Positions 1-8,715 of a stretch of DNA of 64,000 nucleotides are shown one piece after another (positions within the stretch are counted from its first letter, which is position 1; every line of letters starts with the position of its first letter). Origin of the DNA: Streptantibioticus ferralitis (GTDB lineage: Bacteria > Actinomycetota > Actinomycetes > Streptomycetales > Streptomycetaceae); assembly GCF_029223525.1 (NCBI RefSeq), contig NZ_JARHTQ010000003.1, positions 186,001-250,000 of the forward strand, given 5' to 3'. A program made the position numbers and the translations under genes. Under the pieces are notes generated by a model. The model did not search any database. It was not told the origin of the DNA and was given only the letters and a program-made list of their open reading frames with translations.

Positions 1-806
1 CGCCGAACCCCCGAGGAAAGCGCCTGGGCCTCGTCGTAGGACGGCAGTCCGGGATCCGCGGCATCCGGGTCCGCGATGGCGCACGCCAGTTGGACCGCGC
101 TGTGCAGTGCGGCACGGAACAGCAGTGATCCGCAACTGACCCGGCCCACCCCCAGCTCCGCGAGCCGTTGGAAGGTCAGCCGGCCCGGTGCGTACAGGAC
201 GTTCAGCGGAGCGTCGAGGTCCCGTACCAGACCGGCGATGGTGTGCGCGTCGGTGAGGCCGGGGACGAAGAGGCCGTCCGCGCCCGCCCGCCGGTAGGCC
301 TCGGCGCGGGGCAGCGTCTGGCCGGTGGGCGCGTCGGCCAGCCAGTAGGTGTCGGTCCTGGCGTTGACGAACAGCCCCGGCGCCCGCTCCTTCACGGCGG
401 CGATCACCTCGCACTGGTGGCCTGCGGGCACCAGTCTGCCGCCCGGGCGGCCGTCCTCGATGTTCACCCCCGCCACCCCGGCCCGCGCCAACTCGGCCGC
501 GAGTGCGGCGACTTGCGCGGGGTCCTCGCTGAACCCGCCCTCGACGTCCACGGTGATCAGTGCCGGAAGCCGGGTCAACGCACGGGCGAGAGCCATCGTC
601 TGGGCGCGGGCGGCGCCGGTCCCGTCGGGCAGTCCGGCCGCCGCCGCGACCCCCAGGCTGGTGGTGCCGATCGCGGCGAACCCGCGATCGGCCAACGCCG
701 CCGCCGAGGAGTGGTCCCAGGCGTTCGGCAACAGAAGCGGCCGGTCGGCGTGGTGCAGCCGCCGGAACCGCGCGAACTGGTCGGAAGTCGGATCCGTAGC
801 GTTCAT
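1..806 (-). CDS. Isocitrate lyase/PEP mutase family protein, cut by window edge
   Basis: The reading frame starts at ATG 806 on the minus strand and runs off the left edge after about 268 codons, so the C-terminus is missing. The translation shows the landmarks of the PEP mutase/isocitrate lyase TIM-barrel superfamily: PNAWD near residue 27, VDVEGGFS (the metal-binding region) near residue 87, NIEDG and NARTD. Members cleave or form C-C or P-C bonds next to a carboxylate. The substrate of this subgroup, which is common in actinomycetes and often annotated oxaloacetate decarboxylase or carboxyphosphonoenolpyruvate mutase-like, cannot be read from sequence. It is divergent from nothing visible; the TPR-type regulator on the same strand ends 62 bp upstream of its start. 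Confidence 0.85.
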   Translation of the reverse strand, partial: MNATDPTSDQFARFRRLHHADRPLLLPNAWDHSSAAALADRGFAAIGTTSLGVAAAAGLPDGTGAARAQTMALARALTRLPALITVDVEGGFSEDPAQVAALAAELARAGVAGVNIEDGRPGGRLVPAGHQCEVIAAVKERAPGLFVNARTDTYWLADAPTGQTLPRAEAYRRAGADGLFVPGLTDAHTIAGLVRDLDAPLNVLYAPGRLTFQRLAELGVGRVSCGSLLFRAALHSAVQLACAIADPDAADPGLPSYDEAQALSSGVR

Positions 807-868
807 GGCACCGACGCTAGGGCCGGTACGTTTCGCCCGCCGTCGAACCGTCGCCGACCGGTGCGCCC

Positions 869-2248
869 TCACACCGCGTGCTTGGCCACGTACCCGTTGA
901 AGAACGCGCCCACGGCGGACCTGCGCCGGTACGGGCGCAGCGCTCGTGCCGCCACGTCCAGCATCCCCTGGATACGTGAGGACTTGACCCGTTCGCCCAG
1001 CAACTCCAGTGCGCGGCAGCCCGCCTTCGCGGACTCGTCCGGTTCCCCGCCGGCGGCCAGGTCACCGGCCAGCTCCGCGCTGTAGAGGGCGATGTTGCGG
1101 GTGAAGTGCGGGTCCTGGAGCGCGACGCCCCGGCGTGCGTGGGCCGCCGCGCGCCGGTAGTCGCCCAGGCGCGACCAGCACTGCGCCTCAAGGCCCGCCA
1201 TCTCGGCCTCGCCGTAGAACGTCATCCACTCCGGATCGCAGTCGGCCGCGCCGTGTCCGTACAGCCGCTGCGCCCGCAGCAGCGCGCGCTCGCAGGCGCC
1301 CCGGTCGCCGAGCCCGGCCCAGCCGCCCGCCTCGCGCAGCGCGAGCAGCGACAGCAGCCGCGCGGAGCCGAGCCGGGCCGCTGCCTGCTGCGCCGCCTGG
1401 GCGGCCAGTACGGCCTCCCGCGGCCGGTTGTCGTCCCGTGCCAGGAACGAGGTGTTGCAGAAGGCGTGCGCCTCCAGCGCCGGGTCGCCCGCCATCCGCG
1501 CGGTGGCCAGCGCCTCCGCGTAGTGCGAGCGGGCCTCGCCGTGCCGCCCCGAGTCATGCGCCAACCATCCGACGGAGATGGCGAGTTCACCCGAGCTCGC
1601 ATGCAACCGGTCGGCCACCGGCTGGCTGTACGCGCCATCTTCGAGCATCGCGTACGCGTTGCGCAGCCAGTGTCCGGCGCGTTGGTAGAGCCCGTCGGCG
1701 CCGTGCTTGTCGTCGAGCAGCCGGATCTGGCGTACCGCCTCCTCGACGGTCTGCACCTCGCTGCCGCCGACCCGGCGGGGCGCGGCCGAGGCGGAGCCGC
1801 GCGGCAGCGTCGCCGCCAGCGCGGCCGCTGGGCCGCTGGTCATGAATGCGCGACGTAGCACGTCGCTCTCCTCGTCACTGTGGGTATGTTCATCACGTCC
1901 ACCGAACTCGTCCACCTCCGGACCGGGAGTGCTACCGCCCGCGGGAACGGACCGTCGGGCCTCGCGTGCCCGTCGTCCACGTACCGTGTCGCGTGGCGCG
2001 AACCCGAGCTCCGCGAGCGAGTAGCCGGGGAACATGTGCTTGAACACCCGCTCGTACGCGTAGTTGGGGCATCGGATCTCGCCGGACTCCACGCGCCCGA
2101 TGTACCGGGCGTCGCAGCTCACTCGCTCGCCGATCTCGCGGGCCGCCCGCCGTACCGCCGCCGAGAACTCTCCCGGCGACAGGTCGCCGCGGATCCGGCG
2201 GAAGGCGGTGTTGGGTCCGGGATGGTCGGGTGAAGGTGAGGGTGCCAT
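869..2248 (-). CDS. XRE-type helix-turn-helix regulator with TPR-like C-terminal region
   Basis: 459 residues from ATG 2248. The N-terminal 75 residues form a Cro/C1-type DNA-binding domain (around SAAVRRAAREIGERVSCDARYIGRVE, given here only in part: residues 29-55). After an acidic, low-complexity linker a segment RRAFMTSGPAAALAATL (about residue 132) resembles a decayed Tat-type or membrane-associated motif, which is common in this Streptomyces family. The remainder is Ala/Arg-rich helical repeat consistent with TPRs used to sense a ligand or peptide. It is a likely transcription regulator of developmental or secondary-metabolism type; the target is unknown. It is transcribed away from the gene at 2490, leaving about 240 bp of shared upstream DNA. 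Confidence 0.85.
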   Translation of the reverse strand: MAPSPSPDHPGPNTAFRRIRGDLSPGEFSAAVRRAAREIGERVSCDARYIGRVESGEIRCPNYAYERVFKHMFPGYSLAELGFAPRDTVRGRRAREARRSVPAGGSTPGPEVDEFGGRDEHTHSDEESDVLRRAFMTSGPAAALAATLPRGSASAAPRRVGGSEVQTVEEAVRQIRLLDDKHGADGLYQRAGHWLRNAYAMLEDGAYSQPVADRLHASSGELAISVGWLAHDSGRHGEARSHYAEALATARMAGDPALEAHAFCNTSFLARDDNRPREAVLAAQAAQQAAARLGSARLLSLLALREAGGWAGLGDRGACERALLRAQRLYGHGAADCDPEWMTFYGEAEMAGLEAQCWSRLGDYRRAAAHARRGVALQDPHFTRNIALYSAELAGDLAAGGEPDESAKAGCRALELLGERVKSSRIQGMLDVAARALRPYRRRSAVGAFFNGYVAKHAV

Positions 2249-2489
2249 GGGCGGAGGCCTCCCCTGGTCCTGCGGTCGTGTGCTGGTGGCTTATTCGGCG
2301 GCACGACCGTACCCGCTGTGATCGGCCAACCACTCATTGTTTAGCTACAAAACGGATATCTCACCCGGGATTCGCCATCAAGTGCCATCCTTTGCGGCGG
2401 CTTGCGGCCGTAGCGGTTGACGGGGCGTGGCGTTGTGCATGGTGTACGGACAAAGGCAGTTGCGCTCCCGACTGCGAGGAGGGTTCCCC

Positions 2490-2936
2490 TTGTTGGACAC
2501 CGGTGGGGCACACAGGTCCTATGCGGCGCGTGGCGACGGGCTCGGGCCGATCCGCGGCGGTGGTGACCGTCCGCCTGCAGCCCCCGCCTGGGATCTGGTC
2601 ACCGTTCCCTCCCGGCAGGGCCTGGAGGCGGTTGACATCCTGCGGCTGCGTACCGGCGTCGGCCCGGTACTGCACGACGTCTCCGGTGACACCCTCGGCT
2701 TCCTGGTGCCCGAGGGCACCGCGGCCGGCTGGGACCTGCCGGGCAGCGCCTGCGCCCAGACGCACGGTCGCGTCCGCCGGTCCACGGGCGAGCCGCCGGT
2801 CGCGGGCACCCGCTGGCTGGTCCCTCCGGGGCAGGGCAATCCGGTCAACGACCCGATTCTGCTGCGCCTGGCGCTCGGTGAGGCCGCCCGTACCATCGAG
2901 GCCGCCGACGGCATCCAGGCCGCTGACGGTCGGTAG
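2490..2936 (+). CDS. Conserved hypothetical protein, DNA primase/polymerase N-domain-like
   Basis: I place the start at TTG 2490 because a strong GAGGAGG lies at 2476-2482, 7 nt upstream, whereas the in-frame ATG at 2427 has no ribosome site. This gives 148 residues. The core (WDLVTVPSRQG, then GPVLHD, GFLVPEGTAAGW and TRWLVPPG) resembles the short actinomycete proteins annotated as bifunctional primase/polymerase N-terminal domain-like. No catalytic triad can be identified, so a catalytic role is not claimed. It lies 47 bp upstream of the SpeE-like gene in the same direction and may be co-transcribed with it. Confidence 0.7.
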   Translation: MLDTGGAHRSYAARGDGLGPIRGGGDRPPAAPAWDLVTVPSRQGLEAVDILRLRTGVGPVLHDVSGDTLGFLVPEGTAAGWDLPGSACAQTHGRVRRSTGEPPVAGTRWLVPPGQGNPVNDPILLRLALGEAARTIEAADGIQAADGR

Positions 2937-2983
2937 CCCCGCGGTCACGCCGCTGACATGCGGTCCTCACCGATACTGGTGAG

Positions 2984-3847
2984 GTGGCAGGCAAGAGGCA
3001 GGGCAGAGCGCGCACCCCCGAGCCGGTGCGCGAAGAGGTCGACGGCGGTACCGCGGAGCTGGTGCCCGACCCCGACCGGCCCCGTGCCTGGTCGCTGCTG
3101 ATCGACGGCGCGCCGCAGTCACATGTCGACCTCGACGACCCCTCCCGGCTCGACTTCGTCTACCAGCGCAGGCTCGGCCATGTCGTGGACCTGGTGAGCC
3201 CGCCCGGCCAGCCGCTGCACGTGGTGCACCTCGGTGGTGGGGCACTGACGCTGCCGCGCTATGTCGCGGCGACCCGCCCCCGGTCCACCCAGCAGGTCAT
3301 CGAGAACGACGCCGCGCTCGTCCAACTGGTGCGCCGTGAACTGCCGTTGGACCGCTCCTGGCGGATCCGGGTACGCGGCGGTGACGCCCGTGAGGGCCTG
3401 GCCAAACTCCCCGAGCACTGGGCACATCTGATCATCGCGGACGTCTTCAGCGGGGCCCGCACCCCCGCCCATCTGACCAGCACCGAATTCCTCGCCGAGG
3501 CCGCCCGGGTGCTGCGGCCGAGCGGCTGGTACGCGGCCAATCTCGCCGACGGCGGACGGCTCGACTTCCTGCGCTCGCAGGTCGCCACCGTACGGGCCTG
3601 CTTCACGGAGTGCGCGCTGGCCGCCGACCCGGCCGTGCTGCGCGGTCGCCGGTTCGGCAACGCCCTGCTGCTGGGCACCGCGGGCGAACTCCCGGTGGCC
3701 GACCTGACCCGCCGCATCGCCTCCGACCCGCACCCCGGCCGGGTGGAACACGGCCGTGCGCTGGCCGACTTCACCGGCGGCGCGGCACCGGTCACCGACG
3801 CCACGGCGCAGGCCTCACCGGCCCCGCCGGACGATGTCTTCCGCTAG
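2984..3847 (+). CDS. Spermidine synthase-like class I SAM-fold protein
   Basis: GTG start at 2984; 287 residues. The protein has the Rossmann-type SAM-binding fold of spermidine synthases and methyltransferases: VVHLGGGALTLPRYVA (motif I, near residue 80), IENDAALVQLV (acidic loop after strand 2), RVRGGDAREGL and LIIADVFSG (motif III region). In SpeE proteins the aminopropyl-transfer aspartates sit in similar loops; the Asp in IIADVF is present. Streptomyces homologues are usually called spermidine synthase-like or fused methyltransferases, and the true substrate is uncertain. It follows the 148-residue hypothetical gene in the same direction and ends 57 bp before the convergent membrane protein gene. 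Confidence 0.8.
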   Translation: MAGKRQGRARTPEPVREEVDGGTAELVPDPDRPRAWSLLIDGAPQSHVDLDDPSRLDFVYQRRLGHVVDLVSPPGQPLHVVHLGGGALTLPRYVAATRPRSTQQVIENDAALVQLVRRELPLDRSWRIRVRGGDAREGLAKLPEHWAHLIIADVFSGARTPAHLTSTEFLAEAARVLRPSGWYAANLADGGRLDFLRSQVATVRACFTECALAADPAVLRGRRFGNALLLGTAGELPVADLTRRIASDPHPGRVEHGRALADFTGGAAPVTDATAQASPAPPDDVFR

Positions 3848-3903
3848 GGCGCCCTGGGGCGCGGGCGGTTCGGCGGCTGGCCAACGGCGAGCGACGGAGG
3901 CGG

Positions 3904-4437
3904 TCAGGACTCGTAGGTCTGCACGGTCGGCGAATGCCCGTTCCAGGTACAGAAGACCGATGACGCATGGCCCCCCGAGGTGAAGTCCACCCGGAGCCAC
4001 CCGTTCTGCTTCCATACCTGCATGGACCAGCCGGAGTTGGGCGTCGCCGAGACCAACGCGGCCGAGGACGCGCCCAGATCGATGGCCACCCGGCCGCCGT
4101 TGACCGTATAGCTGTTCACATTGCCGGTCGCCTCCGGGGCGCCCTGTGCGCTGCCCTGCGGTCGCTGCGGCGGCTGTTGGGACGCGGCGGGTTGCGACGG
4201 CGTCGGTGCCGCCGAGGGGCTCTGCGGCCTGGGGCGGTGGGTGGACGACGCCTCCGGGCTCTGACCCGGCGTCGTACTGGCGGACGGCTCACCACCCGAT
4301 ATCGGCAGGGCACGCGGCGGGTCGTACACGGTGCCGGTCAGCACCGTGTGAACGCCGTACCAGGACAGGGCGATCGCGGCACTCGTCGCCAGCGCCCACG
4401 CCCCGGTGTGAATCAGACCTCGCCGCATCCGGACCAT
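3904..4437 (-). CDS. Membrane-anchored secreted protein with Pro/Ser linker
   Basis: 177 residues from ATG 4437. One hydrophobic segment (about residues 11-33, GAWALATSAAIALSWYGV) near the N-terminus after RRGLIH suggests a signal anchor. A Ser/Thr/Pro/Gln-rich linker follows (residues 45-105), then a small C-terminal domain of about 70 residues containing SYTVNGGRVAIDLG, GWSMQVWKQNGWLRVDF and a single Cys (VFCTWNG). I do not recognise the domain; it looks like a wall- or ligand-facing sensor module. It is divergent from the two-component system at 4508, so it could be a target or an accessory sensor of that system, which is inference only. Confidence 0.75.
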   Translation of the reverse strand: MVRMRRGLIHTGAWALATSAAIALSWYGVHTVLTGTVYDPPRALPISGGEPSASTTPGQSPEASSTHRPRPQSPSAAPTPSQPAASQQPPQRPQGSAQGAPEATGNVNSYTVNGGRVAIDLGASSAALVSATPNSGWSMQVWKQNGWLRVDFTSGGHASSVFCTWNGHSPTVQTYES

Positions 4438-4507
4438 ACTGCCCCACCCGTCTCAGCCTTGGAACGGCCGGGGAGCGGTCCGCTCCGCATGGCGTACGGT
4501 GCCGGGC

Positions 4508-5200
4508 ATGGCAAGTGTGCTCGTCGTCGAGGACGACCAGTTCGTGCGCTCCGCGCTCATCCGCCACCTCAGCGAGGCATCGCACACCGTACGCAGTGTG
4601 GGCACCGCTCTGGAGGCGCTGCGCGAGGTGGCCCAGGTCGGCTTCGACGTGGTGATCCTGGACCTCGGTCTGCCCGACCTGGACGGCTCCGAGGCGCTGA
4701 AGATGCTCCGCGGCATCACCGATGTTCCGGTCATCATCGCCACCGCGCGCGATGACGAGGCCGAGATCGTCCGGCTGCTCAACGACGGCGCCGACGACTA
4801 CCTGGTCAAACCCTTCTCGGTGGAGCACCTCTCGGCGCGGCTGGCGGCCGTACTGCGCCGCTCGCGCACCGCCGAGGCGTCCCAGGTGCTGAGCGTCGGC
4901 GGCCTGCGGATCGATGTGCAGCGGCGCGAGGCGGTACTCGACGGCACCGCGTTGGACCTGACCCGCCGCGAGTTCGATCTGCTGGCCTTCCTCGCCGCCC
5001 GGCCGGGGGTGGTGGTGGCCCGCCGTGAACTGCTCGCCGAGGTGTGGCAGCAGGCCTACGGCGACGACCAGACCATCGATGTGCATCTGTCCTGGCTACG
5101 CCGAAAGCTCGGGGAGACCGCCGCGAACCCGCGCTATCTGCACACCCTGCGCGGTGTCGGGGTGAAACTGGAGCCGCCGCACACGGAGTTGCCCGTATGA
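4508..5200 (+). CDS. OmpR-family response regulator
   Basis: 230 residues from ATG 4508; a GTG nine bases upstream is in frame but would only add three residues. The receiver domain begins MASVLVVEDDQ with the acidic pair at residues 9-10, the phospho-acceptor Asp52 in ILDLGLPD and the conserved Lys101 in LVKPF. The C-terminal winged helix (LTRREFDLLAFLAARPG, then HLSWLRRKLGE and LHTLRGVGVKLE) is OmpR/PhoB type. The gene overlaps the following kinase by ATGA, so the pair is translationally coupled. A chitinase lies just downstream, making chitin or wall-related control plausible but unproven. It is divergent from the membrane protein at 4437. Confidence 0.95.
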   Translation: MASVLVVEDDQFVRSALIRHLSEASHTVRSVGTALEALREVAQVGFDVVILDLGLPDLDGSEALKMLRGITDVPVIIATARDDEAEIVRLLNDGADDYLVKPFSVEHLSARLAAVLRRSRTAEASQVLSVGGLRIDVQRREAVLDGTALDLTRREFDLLAFLAARPGVVVARRELLAEVWQQAYGDDQTIDVHLSWLRRKLGETAANPRYLHTLRGVGVKLEPPHTELPV

Positions 5201-6642
5201 GATGGGCGCTGGTCAAGGTGGTCGTCGCGGTGACCGCCATGGTGGTACTGGCGTTCGCGGTGCCGCTCGGGCTCGTGGTGCAGGAGATGGCCCGTGACCG
5301 TGCGCTGACCAACGCCGAACGGCAGGCGGCGGCGGTCGGCCCGGCGCTGGCCATCACCACCGACCGCACCCAGTTGGAGCGGGCCGTCGCCTCCACCCAG
5401 GCGGGCGCCGACGGCCGCATCGCCGTCCATGTACCGGCCGCCGGATCGAGCGGCGATGTGCGGATAGGTCGGCAACGCGTCGCACAGGCCGATCTCGACA
5501 CCGCGAGCAGACTCGGCCGGGCCTCGACCCTGCGGGTCCCCGGCGGCTACGCGCTGCTCCAGCCCACCGCAGTGAGTTCCGGTTCGGTCGCGGTGGTCGA
5601 GGTCTTCGTCCCCGAGGGCGACATCACCCGCGGTGTGACCGCCGCGTGGGCGGTGCTGGGGGTGGTCGGTGCCGGGCTGGTGGTGGGTTCGGTGGCGATC
5701 GCCGACCGGCTGGGCACCCGGCTGGTCCGCCCGGCCCGGCGGCTGGCCGCCGCGGCGCGCGAACTCGGCCACGGCCGGTTGGGGGTACGGGTACGGGAGG
5801 ACGGGCCGTCGGAACTGAGGGCCGCCGCCGTCGCGTTCAACTCCATGGCCGACAAGGTCGCCCAACTGCTGGCGAACGAGCGGGAGTTGGCGGCCGACCT
5901 GTCGCACCGGCTGCGCACCCCGCTCACCGTGCTACGGCTCAACGCCGCGTCGCTGGGCGACGGCCCGGCCGCCGACCAGACCCGGGAGGCGGTGGCCCAA
6001 CTGGAGCGCGAGGTCGACCAGATCATCCGCACCGCACGCGCCCAGCACTCCGCTTCGGCGGGCGCCGCCGCGGCGGGCTGCGACGCGGCCGAGGTGATCA
6101 GGGAGCGCATGGCGTTCTGGTCGGCGCTCGCCGAGGACCAGGGCCGCCGGGTGCGCACGGCGGGGGTGGACCGCCCGGTACGCGTTCCGGTCGCCCGCGC
6201 CGAACTCGCCGCCGCCTTGGACGCGTTGCTCGGCAATGTCTTCCGGCACACCGCCGAGGGCACCGCCTTCGCGGTCGATGTGCACAACGGCGAGGACGCG
6301 GTGATCGTGCTGGTCTCCGACGCGGGCCCGGGGATCAAGGACCCGGCGGCCGCCCTGCGGCGCGGGCACGGCGACGGGCGCCCCGGCTCCACCGGCCTGG
6401 GGCTGGACATAGTGCGCCGGGTCGCCGAATCGACCGGTGGCGATGTGGCGTTGGGCCGCTCGGTGCTCGGCGGCACCGAGGTACGGGTGTGGCTCGCCCT
6501 GCAACCCCGCGCCGGTGCCGGGGCGCGGCGCGGGCACCGGGTGGTGCGGCGGCGCAGGGGTCTTTCCGGTGGATCGTGGGTGCGGTTGGCTCGGAGCGGC
6601 GGTTTCGAGGCAGCCGAAGCCCGGACCAGCCCCGAAACATAA
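5197..6642 (+). CDS. Sensor histidine kinase
   Basis: 481 residues, starting at ATG 5197, which overlaps the regulator stop codon (ATGA). There are two membrane segments (residues about 7-27 and 147-170) enclosing an extracytoplasmic sensor region of about 120 residues. A HAMP linker follows (RLVRPARRLAAAARELGHGR), then a HisKA domain with His237 in DLSHRLRTPL and a GHKL ATPase (N box NVFRHT, G1 DAGPGI, G2 STGLGLDIVRRV). It should phosphorylate the upstream response regulator. The C-terminal 40 residues are Arg/Gly-rich and poorly conserved-looking. The chitinase start follows 129 bp later. Confidence 0.95.
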   Translation: MRWALVKVVVAVTAMVVLAFAVPLGLVVQEMARDRALTNAERQAAAVGPALAITTDRTQLERAVASTQAGADGRIAVHVPAAGSSGDVRIGRQRVAQADLDTASRLGRASTLRVPGGYALLQPTAVSSGSVAVVEVFVPEGDITRGVTAAWAVLGVVGAGLVVGSVAIADRLGTRLVRPARRLAAAARELGHGRLGVRVREDGPSELRAAAVAFNSMADKVAQLLANERELAADLSHRLRTPLTVLRLNAASLGDGPAADQTREAVAQLEREVDQIIRTARAQHSASAGAAAAGCDAAEVIRERMAFWSALAEDQGRRVRTAGVDRPVRVPVARAELAAALDALLGNVFRHTAEGTAFAVDVHNGEDAVIVLVSDAGPGIKDPAAALRRGHGDGRPGSTGLGLDIVRRVAESTGGDVALGRSVLGGTEVRVWLALQPRAGAGARRGHRVVRRRRGLSGGSWVRLARSGGFEAAEARTSPET

Positions 6643-6771
6643 CCGTTGCCGATCGCATCCTTAAGCGGGCCATAAGGCCGAGGGCGCCTGCCCTGAACTG
6701 GCTTTTTGTCCGTTTCCCAGCCGCTAGCGTGCTGCCACCCCCACCCCCCGACGCAGAGGTAGGCAACACCG

Positions 6772-8250
6772 ATGAGCAGTTCGCACCGCCGCCGTCCCAG
6801 CCGCAGGCTTCAGCTGATCGGCGGTGTCGTGGTCTCCGCAGCGGTCGCGGGCACCGCGGTCGCCCTCGCGGGCTCGGCGCAGGCGGCGTCGCTGGGTGCC
6901 GCTTACACCAAGACCAGCGCCTGGAGCGGCGGTTACACCGGCCAGTACGTGATCACCAATACCACGGACAAGCCGCTGTCCGGCTGGACGCTGAAGTTCG
7001 ACCTGCCGAGGGGCACCAAGCTCAGCTCGCTGTGGAACGGCAAGCACACCGTCAGCGGCGGACAGGTCACCGTCACCGGTGAGGACTGGGACAGCTCCAT
7101 AGCGCCCGGGAAGTCGGTCACCGTCGGCTTCGTCGCCACCGCCAGTGGTTCCGCGGCGGACCCGGCCAACTGCCTTATCAACGACGCGAAGTGCTCGGTC
7201 GACAACGGTCCCACCCCCACTCCGACCGGCCGTCCCACCGGGACTCCGACGACCGCCCCCACGTCGTCCCCGACCGGCTCGCCAACCCAGAGTGCCAGCC
7301 CGACGCCGACCCCGACCGCCACCCCCACGTCGGGCTCCGGCAACGGCAGTTCGTCGAACGCGGGCTTCGCCCCGTACGCCGACACCTCGCTCTACCCGGC
7401 GTTCGACCTGGTGGCCGCCGAGAAGGCGAGCGGAGTCAAGCAGTACAACCTCGCCTTCATCACCGACGGCGGTTCCTGCACCCCCAAGTGGGGCGGCGTG
7501 ACCGACCTGGCCGGCAACGCCACCGCCAACCAGATCGGCGCCCTGCGCGCGGCGGGCGGCGACGTACGGGTCTCGTTCGGCGGCGCGAACGGCAACGAGC
7601 TGGCCACCACCTGCTCCTCGGCCTCCGCTGTGGCCTCCGCGTACGGCAAGGTCATCGACCAGTACAAGCTCACCAAGGTCGACTTCGACGTGGAGGGCGG
7701 CGCGCTGACCAACACAGCCGCCAACACCCTGCGCGCGCAGGCCATCGCCCAGCTGCAGAAGAGCCACCAGGGCCTTGAGGTGTCCTACACACTGCCCGCC
7801 ATGCCCACCGGGCTCACCCAGGACGGCATCAACCTGCTGTCGAACGCCAAGAGCAACGGCGTGGACATCAACGCGGTCAACATCATGGCGATGGACTACG
7901 GTTCGTCTTTCAGCGGTGACATGGGCCAGTACGCGATCGACGGCGCCACCGCCACCCAGGCGCAGGTCAAGAGCGTGCTGGGGATCTCCGACGCCGCCGC
8001 GTGGAAGAAGATCGCGGTCACCCCGATGATCGGCGTGAACGACGTCAGCGCCGAGACCTTCACCGTCGCGGACGCCGGCAAGCTCGCGGACTTCGCCAAG
8101 TCCAAGGGGCTGGCGTGGTTGTCGATGTGGTCCGCCACGCGTGACAAGCAGTGCTCCGGCGGCGCCAAGAACTTCGCCGATCCGATCTGCTCGTCGATCA
8201 CCCAGGACCCGAACGCCTTCGCCAAGGCCTTCTCGGCGTACGGTGGTTGA
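6772..8250 (+). CDS. Secreted chitinase, CBM2 plus GH18
   Basis: 492 residues. An Arg-rich export signal (SRRLQLIGGVV...AGSAQAA) is followed by a family 2 carbohydrate-binding module (residues about 40-140, with SAWSGGYTGQYVITN, LSGWTLKF, W at SSLWNG and a closing Cys pair). A Pro/Thr/Ser linker (about 145-195) joins it to a GH18 catalytic domain. The catalytic DxDxE motif reads VDFDVEGG with Glu308 as the acid; LAFITDGG and MAMDYG are the other GH18 strands. It hydrolyses beta-1,4-linked GlcNAc polymers outside the cell. Upstream sits a two-component system that may control it. I found no clear DasR box in the 129-bp upstream gap. Confidence 0.95.
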   Translation: MSSSHRRRPSRRLQLIGGVVVSAAVAGTAVALAGSAQAASLGAAYTKTSAWSGGYTGQYVITNTTDKPLSGWTLKFDLPRGTKLSSLWNGKHTVSGGQVTVTGEDWDSSIAPGKSVTVGFVATASGSAADPANCLINDAKCSVDNGPTPTPTGRPTGTPTTAPTSSPTGSPTQSASPTPTPTATPTSGSGNGSSSNAGFAPYADTSLYPAFDLVAAEKASGVKQYNLAFITDGGSCTPKWGGVTDLAGNATANQIGALRAAGGDVRVSFGGANGNELATTCSSASAVASAYGKVIDQYKLTKVDFDVEGGALTNTAANTLRAQAIAQLQKSHQGLEVSYTLPAMPTGLTQDGINLLSNAKSNGVDINAVNIMAMDYGSSFSGDMGQYAIDGATATQAQVKSVLGISDAAAWKKIAVTPMIGVNDVSAETFTVADAGKLADFAKSKGLAWLSMWSATRDKQCSGGAKNFADPICSSITQDPNAFAKAFSAYGG

Positions 8251-8282
8251 TCACCGGCGGTCAGCCGACCGCGCCTGAGCCA

Positions 8283-8318
8283 GATGTCCCGACCGGACCC
8301 CCACCCGGCCGGGGCATC
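8283..8318 (+). terminator. Hairpin after the chitinase gene
   Basis: A 14-bp stem (8283-8296 with 8305-8318, one wobble pair and one mismatch) around an 8-nt loop lies 33 bp after the chitinase stop. Factor-independent termination is likely, although the following T-run is weak, as usual in Streptomyces. Confidence 0.6.
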
Positions 8319-8350
8319 CTCAGTTCTGGGGGAACCGTTCCGGAGGAAGC

Positions 8351-8671
8351 TCAGTAGTCCTGGGCGATGGCTTTGTGGTGCTGGACGACCTCTTCGATGA
8401 TGAAGCTCAGGAACTTCTCCGCGAAGGCCGGGTCGAGATGGGCGTCCTCCGCCAGCCGCCGCAGCCGTGCGATCTGCGCGACCTCGCGTGCCGGATCGGC
8501 CGGGGGCAGGTTGTGCGCCGCCTTGAGGTGGCCCACGGCCTGGGTGCACTTGAAGCGCTCGGCGAGCAGGTGGACGAGGGCGGCGTCGAGGTTGTCGATG
8601 CTGGAGCGCAGCCGCAGCAGCTCCTGCTGGGCCTGCTCGTCGAAGGCGCCGTCGTTCACGTGGTCGCTCAT
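8351..8671 (-). CDS. Chorismate mutase, AroQ type
   Basis: 106 residues from ATG 8671 (an upstream GTG-type extension adds 11 residues with no ribosome site). The all-helical AroQ fold is recognisable: LLRLRSSIDNLDAALVHLLAERFKC (read in part, residues 15-40) followed by VGHLKAAHNLPPADPAREVAQIARL and LSFIIEEVVQHHKAIAQDY. The Arg/Asp of RSSIDNLD, the Lys of VGHLK and the Gln of VVQHHK sit where active-site residues are found in monofunctional actinobacterial AroQ enzymes. It converts chorismate to prephenate for Phe/Tyr synthesis. No signal peptide is seen, so it is the cytoplasmic form. It is convergent with the chitinase gene. Confidence 0.9.
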   Translation of the reverse strand: MSDHVNDGAFDEQAQQELLRLRSSIDNLDAALVHLLAERFKCTQAVGHLKAAHNLPPADPAREVAQIARLRRLAEDAHLDPAFAEKFLSFIIEEVVQHHKAIAQDY

Positions 8672-8715
8672 CCCCGAAATGCTACAAGCCCCGCGATACG
8701 GCACGGGCCGTCGTA

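Noticed and set aside
168-1085. 305-codon plus-strand frame
   Set aside because: It is antisense to the PEP mutase-like gene and the regulator, rich in Arg/Gly/Ala, with no ribosome site or family motif.
6643-6771. Possible DasR box before the chitinase
   Set aside because: No ACTGGTCTAGACCAGT-like sequence is present in this gap.
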